Notes under the pieces: generated by a model
Database searches by the model: none
Seen by the model: the letters and a program-made list of their open reading frames with translations, nothing else
Told to the model about the DNA's origin: nothing
NCBI GenBank assembly: GCA_025175895.1
Contig: CM046001.1
Coordinates: 50,777,719 to 50,841,718 of the forward strand
From: Wurfbainia villosa
Taxonomy: Eukaryota; Streptophyta; Magnoliopsida; Zingiberales; Zingiberaceae
DNA: 64,000 bases
Direction of reading: 5' to 3'
Part shown: positions 34,400-44,947 of the stretch, one piece after another
Layout: each line of letters starts with the position of its first letter
How positions within the stretch are numbered: position 1 is the first letter of the stretch
Program-made: the position numbers and the translations under genes

Positions 34400-36271
34400 T
34401 GAAGGTAGGAAACTTCGCTTCCCACTTCAACTCGGTCGCTTGTTCATTGCGATCCCTTCTACATCCCCGGATAAAAAAATTTATCCTTGACATGGAGGGA
34501 TTACCCAAGCTACCATTTCATCGTCATGCTATTTGATTAGGATGGTCACTTGAACAAATTTGTTATTCAAGCGACCTACCTCTATTCTTCGAATAGCCGC
34601 GGAATAGACGATATACAGATCGCCAATTTTTGTGTTTGTATTCGGGGTCCAAGTAAATTAGCCACATAACTAAACATACAACATGCATATAATTGAAAAC
34701 AATTATAGACATAATGCAAAAGAATATAAACAAACAAAACAAAACAAGTTTTATACCTCTCGATCTTCTATTGTATGTCCTTCCTCCTTTTGGATGTCAT
34801 GTGGGCGACGATCTTCCAAAAGTCGAAGCTTCCTAGATCACTAATCTTCCTTTCCTTGTGCACTCCGAACAAGGGAAGATCTAAAACAAAACTCTTCTCC
34901 TCCCTTTAACCGACCACCAAGCTCCAACCTTGATGCTTGCCGCCGGCCAAAAAGAGAATAGAAGAGGAAGTGGGCGCCGGCCAAGAGCTCCAAGGAATCA
35001 CCCTAACCCTTGTTTCCACCAACCAAGGAGAAGAGGAAGAAGAGGTTGGGCGCCGGCTAAGGTTGAGAGAAGGAAAGGGGCACCGGCCAAAACCCTAGGA
35101 AGAACCTTCGAAAAGTGTGGCCGCCCACGCCTACAAGCCCTAACCGCCCAAACCCTAATCCCCTCTTCAATATCTATATCTCATGCCGCCCACCCTTATG
35201 CCTCCTTTTATAGAGCTAGGCATAAGCCTTCTTTTAATATCCACCGTCGGTTCTAGGGATTTAATCTCAACCGTCGGATCTAGAGATTTAATCTCAACCG
35301 TCGGATCTAGAGATTTAATTTCCACCGTCGGATCTAAAGTTTCATTTCCCATCATCGGATCTAGGCTTTATGAGGTTTTAATAGGCTACAATAGGGACCA
35401 TGAGAAGGAGTTGGATCTTGGCCACCCAATGGATCAAGCCCACATAAAGTCCAATCCATTAATGATAATCCATTCCACTAGAGGATTATCATTGATCTAC
35501 CTCACCAACCCTCATAAGTTAATATGGGCTCCATATATTATTTGTACATATTTCTCCCCGTGTTTAAGATCTCGAATGTCCGTCGATTAATTAATTTACT
35601 GACAATTAATTAATCAACATCTAACTCCATGAGTAGTACCACTCAACCTTATCATCATGTCGGACCAAGTTCACCTGCAGGGTTTACATGATGAACCTTA
35701 TGAGCTCCTCAAGGGGACATCATCATCCTAATATATAAGACACGGTTTCCTCCTATAATCAACGACACACTATATAAATAATATCATTTCCCAACTTATC
35801 GAGCCTATCGATTTACTCTATAAATCTCGCCCTTTGGTAAATCAAAAAAATGAATACTAAGTATATGTGTTCGTTATTATATCGAGATTAAGAGCATGTA
35901 CAACATAACATCTGAGGTCCGATTCGATTATGTAGTCAGCAATAAATCGTATCACCTCTATTTCGATCCTGCTCAATACACACAAAGTGTACTAGTGTAA
36001 TTCAATGGTCAAGACAAACCAATACCAAATCACACTACAACCATTCCAATGGTTTGTCCAAAGCCATCTTGGTTATGAGCCTTTACTTATACCTTACAAT
36101 GAACCGATAACATGATCTCCTGTGTGACACTACACACCATGTTATCTACAATGTAATGTATCAGAAAAATATGCATAACCATAAATATGCAAACAATGAT
36201 CATGTGATTCTTATTTCAAAAATAAAGATGTTCATACAAAAGATAGACTTTTCAGTATACACATCCCAACA
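34400..36271 (-). repeat. Outer copia 5' LTR, uninterrupted
   Basis: TGAAGGTAGG...ATCCCAACA, 1872 bp. It shows the empty site for the gag-only insertion (AATCACCCTAACC, about 34996-35010). TATA box on minus strand at 35204-35213. Confidence 0.93.
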
Positions 36272-36276
36272 TTGGG

Positions 36277-36671
36277 TTTTCTTGTCGCCCAGGTAACAGA
36301 TAGAAGATTCCTAGGATGCTCGGAGCTTCGCCAATTGATCCCATCTCACACCGAGCGTTTGGATTTTATTCCGGATTCATGTTGTATTAGTTTTGGATGG
36401 TGTATTTTGAATTTTATTCTATATTGCTTCCGCATATTTGTTATGGTTTTATTTTGGGTGTTGGATTTGTCTATATTTGGTTATTATGTTAGAGTCGCAC
36501 CAGTGCGCACCTTTGTGTCTCTATGGTCGTATTATTTGGCAGTGTTACTCCATTATAATATATGGTTTATGGATGTCGACATCTATGTGGGTCTTGTATC
36601 GGTGTTTATCTTATATTGTCACTATAGGGTACCTTCCGGTCGATGGACAAGTACACCCTTGGGACGTGACA
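36277..36671 (+). repeat. End of the Del/Tekay-like gypsy LTR
   Basis: It continues from 13273 and ends GGGACGTGACA. A PBS-like TGGTATCAAAGC (36679-36690, one mismatch to the tRNA-Met PBS) follows after seven bases. Confidence 0.65.
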
Positions 36672-39600
36672 ATTTTATTGGTATCAAAGCCCAAGTTGCG
36701 ATGACCACTTTCGGATTTTATTTCAGTTGGACATCGAGTTTTGTTTTACTCAGTTTTGGTTTTGTGAATTTTGGGATCTGGCTATAGCGGGACATCTCCG
36801 AACTACAAGATTTAAGGTATGATAATCATTATCACATATCCTTTTGTTAGCTATGCATTTAGTTATTTATAATAGGGAATGACATGTAGTGTGCAGTCAC
36901 TATTTGTAACCGTGGGCTGAGTTGACCACGAGAACAACATGTTGAGTCTTTTGGACATGTACCTTCTTTCAAAGAGGTGAATTACCTTTGAGAGCCGACT
37001 AATACTGAGTCGGAAGGCAAGGGTCAGGTAGTCACATCTCTTATGGAGATCAAAAATTATAGTCTTAGAGATTTTCACTAATTATGCTAGTTGGATAGTT
37101 ACCTTGGGGATAATGGACTAGGTATGTATACCATTATTGATACAGATCGTGGAGGATTAGTTTATGATGTTGCATAGGGATTCAGATCCTTGAGTTGATT
37201 GTGCTAGGTTGTATAACTTTGAAAGTATTTTTGAGTACTTAACTCGTGTTATATAGAAAAACTAGAGTTAGTTTCATACCATTATCGGGATTAAGACGGT
37301 ACTTGGTGAAAGATGTAAGAAATAACTTTCGAGAAATAATACATCACTTGGTCACAGTGTTGTGATATTGTGAGAGAGTATTTCTCCGTGTTATACCCTT
37401 TGACTTGTTGTCAGGGAATTCATGAGCTTCAAGTAGGGTGATCACTCAGTAATGGAAGTGCGATGCAAAGTCATTAGACTTGCAGAAGTTATGACCACCT
37501 AATAGCTCGAAAATATGATTGGGATGTTTTAGGTCACCCACAGTTTATTGGTTTATGTTCAAATTATGATGTTTGGATCTTCTATCAGATTCTACCGGAA
37601 GGCATTAGACCGAGTCATATGTATGGAAATGACTCCGTAGCGAGTGTTTTAGGAGTTGGAGATCGATAAGTAGACATTGCAAGTCAAATTGTTGGAATCA
37701 GAAGTCTCCGAATGTTAGATAAAAAAGAAAGATCTGAGTCATAGATCATAAGCTACTTTCCGATCATGGAAGACCAATCGCAGATCATCAGGATGTTCTC
37801 GTGCACATCTGCGAAATCAGAGGAAAGATTCCGAAGGAATTATGTGCGTGCAGCGCGGGTCACGATGACACGCAAAGTCGCATTATTCATTGGATCAGTT
37901 CATATGTTGCTATTGTAAGCAACCAGTACCTACGAGGAGGGTATATACTTTGAAGACTCAGTTGAAGACTATTGATGTTGTTTCGAGAGGATGATTTCAC
38001 AATCTCGACATCAGAGATCATCATAGAAGATTGGGTTACCACACCAACAGTGATCTACTACTTTAGGCATAGTTGGAATTCGATGATACTTCCATCTGGG
38101 AGAGACGATTTACTCCGTAGTATCGGCAGAAGACATCTTAGAAGACTCATGCAGACAATAGCGATTCTTACCTCCCCAGCTATAGTTATACCATTTGCAG
38201 AGATGGAGTGTGCTTTGATGTTAGCAATTATTCAATATTTTATAGTCGGTGGTGTACTCTTTACCAGTGCATCAGTGTTTATCACTTCCCTTACAGTTGT
38301 TTTGGGTTGTATCTTAGTTTCAGCTGTTGATTTTAGCACCTCTAGGGTAGTCTTTTGCATCTACATGAGCTCAGTTGCCAAGAGCAGAAGTTGGATGAGT
38401 ATACATGATTACCCGAGAGGAGATGTAGAGGGTCGAAGGATTGATCATTCGGGGTATTACTATAGTTTACCTTACTTGTTGATATATTGAGGGATACTGG
38501 TAGTTTACAGGTATTTTGTCTAGAACATTCATAGATAGGATCAGAAGGATTTCTATATTTGGATCATGTGGATTAGTTGTGTTTCCATTGACAGGTGAGA
38601 TGTTGATTTGATTTATGTGATGGTTATCAGAGGGTTATGATATTGATTTTGATGTTTAGAGGTTGATTGGTGGAGATGTTATCTTATTGTTGGAGAGTTG
38701 ATGTAATTGCTATATTGTTGATTTGGTGGATATGGTGTGGATATAGATATCCTGATATTAACTTGGATAGTTAAATTGTTGAAATGATGATATAATATGT
38801 CTCTCAGATGTGCGTATAATCCGAGAGTATCCGAATGTAATTTTGGATGAACTCTCAAACTTACCATTGCAATAGGCAAGTGGAGTATGTGACCAGAGTG
38901 ATTTCAGAAATAGTTTTGATATTAAAGACCTCATACTGGGAGGTAATTTTATTGGTATCAGTTTTGTTAAACACTTTGGAATTGGAAGAATGTAAGTTGA
39001 GATTATGGGAGGTATTGGATGGGAGATTTATGTCTCAGTGTTTCTGATTGAGAATATCCAGAACTCTTTATTAAAAGAGAGACGAGCCTTTAAGATTATG
39101 CATTGATTATCGATGATGGTATGCAGTAGTTGTTGAGAATGAATATCCTTCGTTTTGGATAGATGATATGTTTAGATCAGCTAAAGGACATCTGTGTATA
39201 CTCTTGAATTGATTTATGATTAGTATGTTGATATTGTAGTGACTTGATGGCATACAATTATCATTGTCTGTGTGATGATTGGGATATCATCAGCTTAGAG
39301 TAAAAAGGATGCAGGTGTGTAGAATATGACATTTCATACTTGATATGAATTTTATGAGCTTTTGATAGTATTATTAGACTTATTAAAAATTTAGTTGCCT
39401 ATGGACTTGAGGAATCAAGTATCTTGGAAGCGAGCGGATCAATTTGTGGTCGTTGGAGTTGCGTAACTTGGTCATTGTTAATGGTGGTAGTTGGAGTTGC
39501 GCACCCAGCCACCGTAGATGGTGGTTTCCCTGGATTGATTTGATTATTATTACAGATGTGGATAGGATGTTGTTAGCATTATTATACCACTGACTTGTTT

Positions 39601-40357
39601 GATCAAGAAGGTGGTGGGATTCACTTGGTTGGAAGCTGGTGAAACTAGATTTCAGGGCTTAAACTGTGGCTAACTTTTGCACAAGTGTTAGTTTGTCCTT
39701 CCGGTATGGATGGAAGGGTACCACACACACTGATACATCATTTCAGGGATTAGGAGCGATTCCGATGCTGTTGAATGAGACGTATCTCATGCTTATGCTA
39801 GTTGAGGAACTACGAGATAAGTTGTCATATACATGACGTAGATTTAGCATTTATAATCTTGATGTGTAGATGCATAGAGTTTTGGCTAGCTACTGGATAG
39901 CTACTATAGAGTTGCTAGAATACGGGCAGATGCAACAAGGGAGATTGGTCACTATAGTCTCCCAATCACTTTCAGTTCTGTGTGGTAGAGTGGATTCAGA
40001 ACAGCAGCCAGATCTCTGTTGTGATGATAGAGAGATTCTTTATCTTCGAGGAAGACTATGATCCAAAGTTGTTTTAGTTTTAGGACGAGTTGTTTTAGGA
40101 AACTTGTCATTCGAGAGCGGTGATTTATTCGGAGTGTATTAAAAAATAGAGAGTTCTGAAATGTTCTGGTTGGTGGAACGACATGTAGGACATGGTTGAT
40201 TTTGTAATCTGGAGTTCAGTGTCTCAACTAGTAAAAGTGGAATACTAGTGATCTGCAAGGTTGTGTACAGAGATGGAAGTGATAGCCTAGCACGATGGAC
40301 TGTGTTGAGAGATTATCTAGAATTCGAAAAGGAATTGATGTGATTTGGGTATACTAC
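36672..40357 (+). pseudogene. Decayed gag-pol of the Del/Tekay-like gypsy element
   Basis: No long frame survives. Traces are a zinc-knuckle-like CCYCKQP near 37905-37925 and a gypsy RT stretch near 39096-39200 (LCIDYR, then NEYPSFWIDDMF and KGH), which matches the usual order of CIDYR, KNKYPLPRIDDLFD and GA motifs. A 172-codon ORF at 37972-38490 has no recognisable content, and I do not call it a gene. The rest is unassigned. Confidence 0.55.
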
Positions 40358-40790
40358 AACAAAAATTCGAATAGACAACAGTGAAAAACCATTGTCTATG
40401 ATCCAAAAAATTCATGGTAAATCGATCCGTTGTGAAAAATGAGGCGTTCAAAGACAACGGTGAAAAACCGTTGTCAATTTAAGGAAAAGACAATGATTTT
40501 TAACCGTTGTCTTTGAGCGCCCCACTTTTCACAACGGATCGATTTACCACGGATTTTTTGGATCACAAATAACGATTTTTCACCATTGTCTTTCAACTAA
40601 AATTACAACAGATTATAACCGTTGTCTTTGAGAGTCCTATTTTTCTCAATGCATAGATTTATTATAATTTTTTGAGTCATAGACAACGTTTATTAACCGA
40701 TATTATTTGTATTGTCATTGTTATTTTAACCATTGTATTTTTAACCGTTGTCATTTTTCAATGGTTACTCTAGAGAACAATAAACTGTTA
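40358..40790. mobile_element. End of a CACTA (En/Spm) DNA transposon with subterminal repeats
   Basis: TACTACAACAAAAATTCG resembles a CACTA terminal repeat with the first base changed. It is followed by at least seven copies, in both orientations, of GACAACGGT...ACCGTTGTC, typical of CACTA subterminal arrays. The other end is not found in the window. Confidence 0.65.
40376..40590. repeat. Imperfect inverted repeat, arms about 90-100 bp
   Basis: The left arm (ATCCAAAAAATTCATGGTAA ... AAAGACAACGG) is matched in reverse by the right arm (CCGTTGTCTTTGAGCG ... TACCACGGATTTTTTGGATC), with a short centre around 40480. Confidence 0.75.
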
Positions 40791-43289
40791 TCGATTTATA
40801 GTGTTGTGTTTTTAATATAAATTATACAACAACATCAAAAAGAATTATAGAAAACACATACATTCCCACTTTGTAGCAATGTAAAGTACAAGGTTACATC
40901 ATCTCATTTTAAATGATCACTCTTAAAAACATATATAAAAAAATACTGTAGCAAAACAACTACACATCATATGCTTAGTACTGCACTAAAGTATTATACA
41001 TAATAACCAAAACACTTATAAATTACCACATCTAACCAAAAGAGATATGTACACTTAAATCTCCTAATCATCAGATATGTGATCTTGTATGCATTCAGCC
41101 CACTTCGAACGTATTTCATCAATTTCTTGTATGCATCTTCTCGAATATATGAATATCCTTGACAAAAAAAACCCCACTTTCAGTTTCTTTTCACATTCAT
41201 CTATGAGGAAGAAAATTATGACATTATAATTGAAATGATCAATACAAACCTTGCATAAATTTCTAATAATTTATTCATAAGAACGGTAGTAAATACACAA
41301 TCAATCTAAGCTGAAAGATTTTTGAAAAAAAAAAATAAGTAGATTTTCCAAGGGACAATTATACACCTTAAATCATATATGGCTAAATTTAGAGGTAAAG
41401 AACGAATCTTTTAAGTCTTTTTATGCAACAGTATAAGACGAATACTCATGAATCTTTACAATGTTAAATATATCAAATAGATGAATTGCAATGTTATGCA
41501 TTCTTTCACGTTACGTGACTTTGAGTAGTAAATATGTTTCTGAATTGCAATGTTATGCAAAAACGAACGAGTAGCGATGCATTTTGGGTAAGCATGACTG
41601 CACACACCTGAAGAACCCTATCCATGCAACCTTTTGATCCCAAAGAAAAGCTCACCATCACAATGGATAACTGCTTGACCTTTATAACCTGTTAATTCGA
41701 CATGCAAAAGTCCTAAATAAGTTAGATTAAGTACTTGCAAAATATAAATGGATGTTAGAAAATAGAATGCAAAAATTGAACATGAAATATAAAAAGAAAG
41801 TCACGACAGAAACACTATTGTACTCAACAGTGGAAATATGGATCAGGGAAGATACATGACTTTATCTAAAAAAAAGTGACATATGGACCATAACTCTACT
41901 ACAAATATACTGCATTTTAACAGTCAAACTAACTTGCACAAGCTCGTCAAGTACACCGTGGGCTAGTGAAGTGACCTTGTCAAGGTAATACCTACAAAAG
42001 AATCACAAATTAGAAACTCAAACTTTCTGAAATCTTGAACATCTTAATGAGAAGAAATGTTGGACAAGGCAATGAACCAGTGTTGAATGCATAAGAGCTA
42101 CATAATCCATAGTTGTAATATCATAAATTTTATAGGAGATCTTTCTTGCATCTTGAAAAATAAAACCAGCATCCTTTGTACACTAATATTATGAATACTC
42201 ACAGAGCCCATAATGGCTGGAGTGAAGATGAGGATTTTTTTTCCATACTAAATTATTTATGCTTCATAGTAATATGTGGAAAAAAATTTGCAATGTGACA
42301 CTATCTGCATGTTTTATTGCTGGATCTTGTCAATCTTAATAGTGAAATATGGTGAACTTTTGTACATTGGAAATGCACAGAAACTGTATGAGAAGAAAAT
42401 AAAAAATAAAATTTGAGAAGATAGAGAAGAAATAGATGTGTAACAGAGCAATACATGAAACAAAAGGAAGATGTAGGACACTACAACTCAGATAGACATG
42501 AAAGAGACGCTGTGTTCAAGTACCATGGATGACAAGAAAAAATGAACTTTGAAAGAACATATTGATCTTCTTAAACTAGGGAAAGGAGAAATAGGAATCA
42601 GGAGGAAGTTACTTGAATTAAACTTGCTTGATGAATTATTGATGTAAAAAATTTGTAATTATTTATTCTTCTTGACTACCAATGTGAAATCTGACATGGA
42701 AGAGCAGCACATAACAGAACACGACTCTAAATATGATACCATGATATGATGATTGTTCTAAGAAGAGAAAACTAGTGCCTAGTAAAAGAATCTAAGCAGA
42801 AAATTCCAACAAGATCAATCCAAACTCATATCTTTGTCTCATGCACTCCCTGCCCAGTAAGATAATGCTATTCAAAAGCAATTGACAAAAATATAATTAA
42901 GAACAAAGATGATTGGTCATGTTTTAATAAACTCTCCAAGTAACTGTCAAACGTTCCACTAATGGTGCATAACGATACAATTGAACATGTATCATCATTA
43001 TATGAGGGAACTAATATAAACAGAAAAAAGACTAATTGTTATAATTAAATTCTTAAAAGTGAAACAAGCGACAATGTAAATAATTCTCCACAACTCGATG
43101 AATTCAATGCTAAGAAGCACTGATCAAATAGTGGGGCATGGCTAAAATTCATTTTACAAAAAGAAATAGAATCTCCGAGTAAGATTTGGAGAGAACTAGC
43201 ATCTTCTTCTATTTTATAATAGTGAGCATAATCGCACCAGATTCTGTAATATTTCTAGTTCCTTTCAGAAAACTCCACCAATAAACATG
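40791..43289 (-). other. A/T-rich region, possible CACTA 3' coding exon at 41064-41140
   Basis: Mostly without ORFs. On the minus strand a short open segment ending at 41064 reads IQEIDEIRSKWAECIQDH, which could be the C-terminus of a CACTA-encoded protein. I am not sure. Nothing else is recognised. Confidence 0.3.
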
Positions 43290-43297
43290 ACAATTTT

Positions 43298-44344
43298 GTG
43301 TCTAGTGCAAAAATTATGTCAGTTGCATTTGGAATTGCCGAAGTTGAATGTGGATCTGTCTGGGAGTGGTTTTTGGATCATGTAAAGACATTCCTTGCTG
43401 TCCTGCCAGAGTCGTTGAGCATTGTATCGAATAGACATCGGGGGATTATATCAGTAGTTAACAAAGTGTATCCATCTGCCCATCATGCTTTTTGTTGCTA
43501 TCACTTGTCTTGTAACATGGTGACAGATACCCGGGATAGATCCTCATTAGGTTTATTTTGGGCAGTAGCAAGAGCCAATACAAGAGTGGAGTTTGATCGA
43601 TTAATGCAGAACATGCATGACAAACACAAGGATGCATATGCATGGCTACAAAAGATCGATCCAAAAAGATGGGCCAATGCACACTTTCCTGAGAGGAGGT
43701 ACACAATGTTAACCACTAATTGTTCTGAGAGTTTAAATGCATTATTCAAGGAAACACGTGAACTCTCCATCACCAGTTTAATTGACAACACTAGAAGAAA
43801 GGTTGCTGAATGGTTCTATAACCGTAGGGAAGAATCTTCAAAAAGGTCAAGTTTTCTAACACCTTATGCCATGTAAGAGATTGGTGAAAGGAGAGAAAGA
43901 ACTCGATTATATTCGGTATTCCCATACTCACAAACGGAAATGGAAGTACAGACAATAGCTTCTTCATATATTGTTGATTTGGATAGGCAAAGTTGCATCT
44001 GAGGTGAGTTTCAAATTTCAGGAATTCCTTGCTTGCATGCTATTGCAGTCATCATATATCGAAACATAGATCCATACCGTTATTACGAGCATTATTTTCT
44101 AAGGGAAACCTGGGAGGCCACTTACATGGATCGTATTTACCTATGTCGAAGCAAGAAATTTTGGCCTAATGGTGACAAAATTTTCGGAGTTCTACCTCCT
44201 CGTAGCCTTGTGCAGCCCGGGCGAAGAAAAAAGGCATGCATTGAGTCTAAACATATTGGGAGGGTAAAAAATAAATGCAGCAGATGCAAACAGCTTGGGC
44301 ATAATAGGAGGTCTTGTAGAATGCCACTGGCTACTAATTCCTAA
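43298..44344 (+). pseudogene. MULE (Mutator-like) transposase, C-terminal remnant
   Basis: The frame starts inside the MULE domain (SVAFGIAEVE ... WFLDHVKTFL), followed by the catalytic region, where the usual SDR-HKG reads SNRHRG (Asp to Asn). Next are HAFCCYHLSCNM, the helical region with NCSESLNALF, a SWIM zinc finger (residual GIPCLHAIAVI) and a terminal CCHC knuckle (CSRCKQLGHNRRSC). Stops are TAA 43874-43876 and TGA 44000-44002, the second at a SWIM cysteine. The N-terminal DNA-binding part and first catalytic residue are absent upstream. Non-functional. Confidence 0.85.
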
Positions 44345-44947
44345 GTGTAAATAATGGTTGTGTAAATATTTGTAAAGGAAACAATGTTAATGTTAATGTT
44401 AATGTTAATGTTGAGCTATTTTGCAGAATTGTAATGAAAATATTTGTTATGCTATTTTGCAAAATTATAATCTAAATCCGTCCGATCGCACCCGAGCCGT
44501 TAATATAAAACTCCCCAGTGGAAGTTCAAACATCTCAACACCATATTTCATTTCTCTGTCGCTCCTTGCATTCTGTCTATCGTAGAATTGCGCTTCCATT
44601 CCCCGGTGCTCGTTCAAACTCTCCGGTGCCCGTTCAAACTCCTCGGTGCCAGTTAAAACCCCCCGGTGCCAGTTCAAACTCCCCGGTGCGAGTTCAAACA
44701 TCTCAACACCATCTCAACGCTATTTTCGACCTAAGTAAGTTTTGTAGATTTCTTAAATTCGGTGTCGCTATCGCTTCTTCCGATCTATCTAGGGTTTTGC
44801 AATTTTCCGTGCACGATGTCGTTTAAACTCGGGCCTGATAGGGTTTAGGGTTTTAGGGTTTACCATTTGAGCAGAGGTAACGTTTGTTTGTATCATCACA
44901 CATGTTTCAATCCATTTCATCTATTAGTTTAAAATCGCCGTATTACA
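44345..44947 (+). promoter_or_regulatory. Upstream region of Ulp1-like gene A
   Basis: It holds a GTTAAT microsatellite (five units, 44384-44413), a TATA-like TAATATAAAA (about 44502-44511), and five exact-length 20-bp repeats (44601-44700). The stretch AGTTCAAACATCTCAACACC occurs twice, once on each side of that array. Confidence 0.55.
44601..44700 (+). repeat. 20-bp x 5 tandem repeat
   Basis: Units CCCCGGTGCCAGTTCAAACT with one to three changes each and no length change. Confidence 0.9.

Larger units (their letters stand above)
13274..36271 (-). mobile_element. Composite minus-strand Ty1/copia element with nested insertions
   Basis: The outer pair is an interrupted 3' LTR at the left (13274-13875 plus 20549-21813) and a 5' LTR at the right (34400-36271). 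They are clearly closer to each other than to the middle LTR (26816-28619). Flanks CTGGG (13269-13273) and TTGGG (36272-36276) look like a 5-bp TSD with one change, and the gypsy sequence continues sensibly across the joined flanks. Inside are two partial internal regions (21814-26815 and 30728-34399), a middle LTR and two gag-only elements or fragments. Pol is of the Tork-like type, but I do not fix the clade. Confidence 0.75.

Noticed and set aside
37972..38490. 172-codon ORF in the old gypsy region, hydrophobic in the middle
   Set aside because: No recognisable domain, lies between decayed gag and RT traces, and is probably a chance open frame in a dead element.
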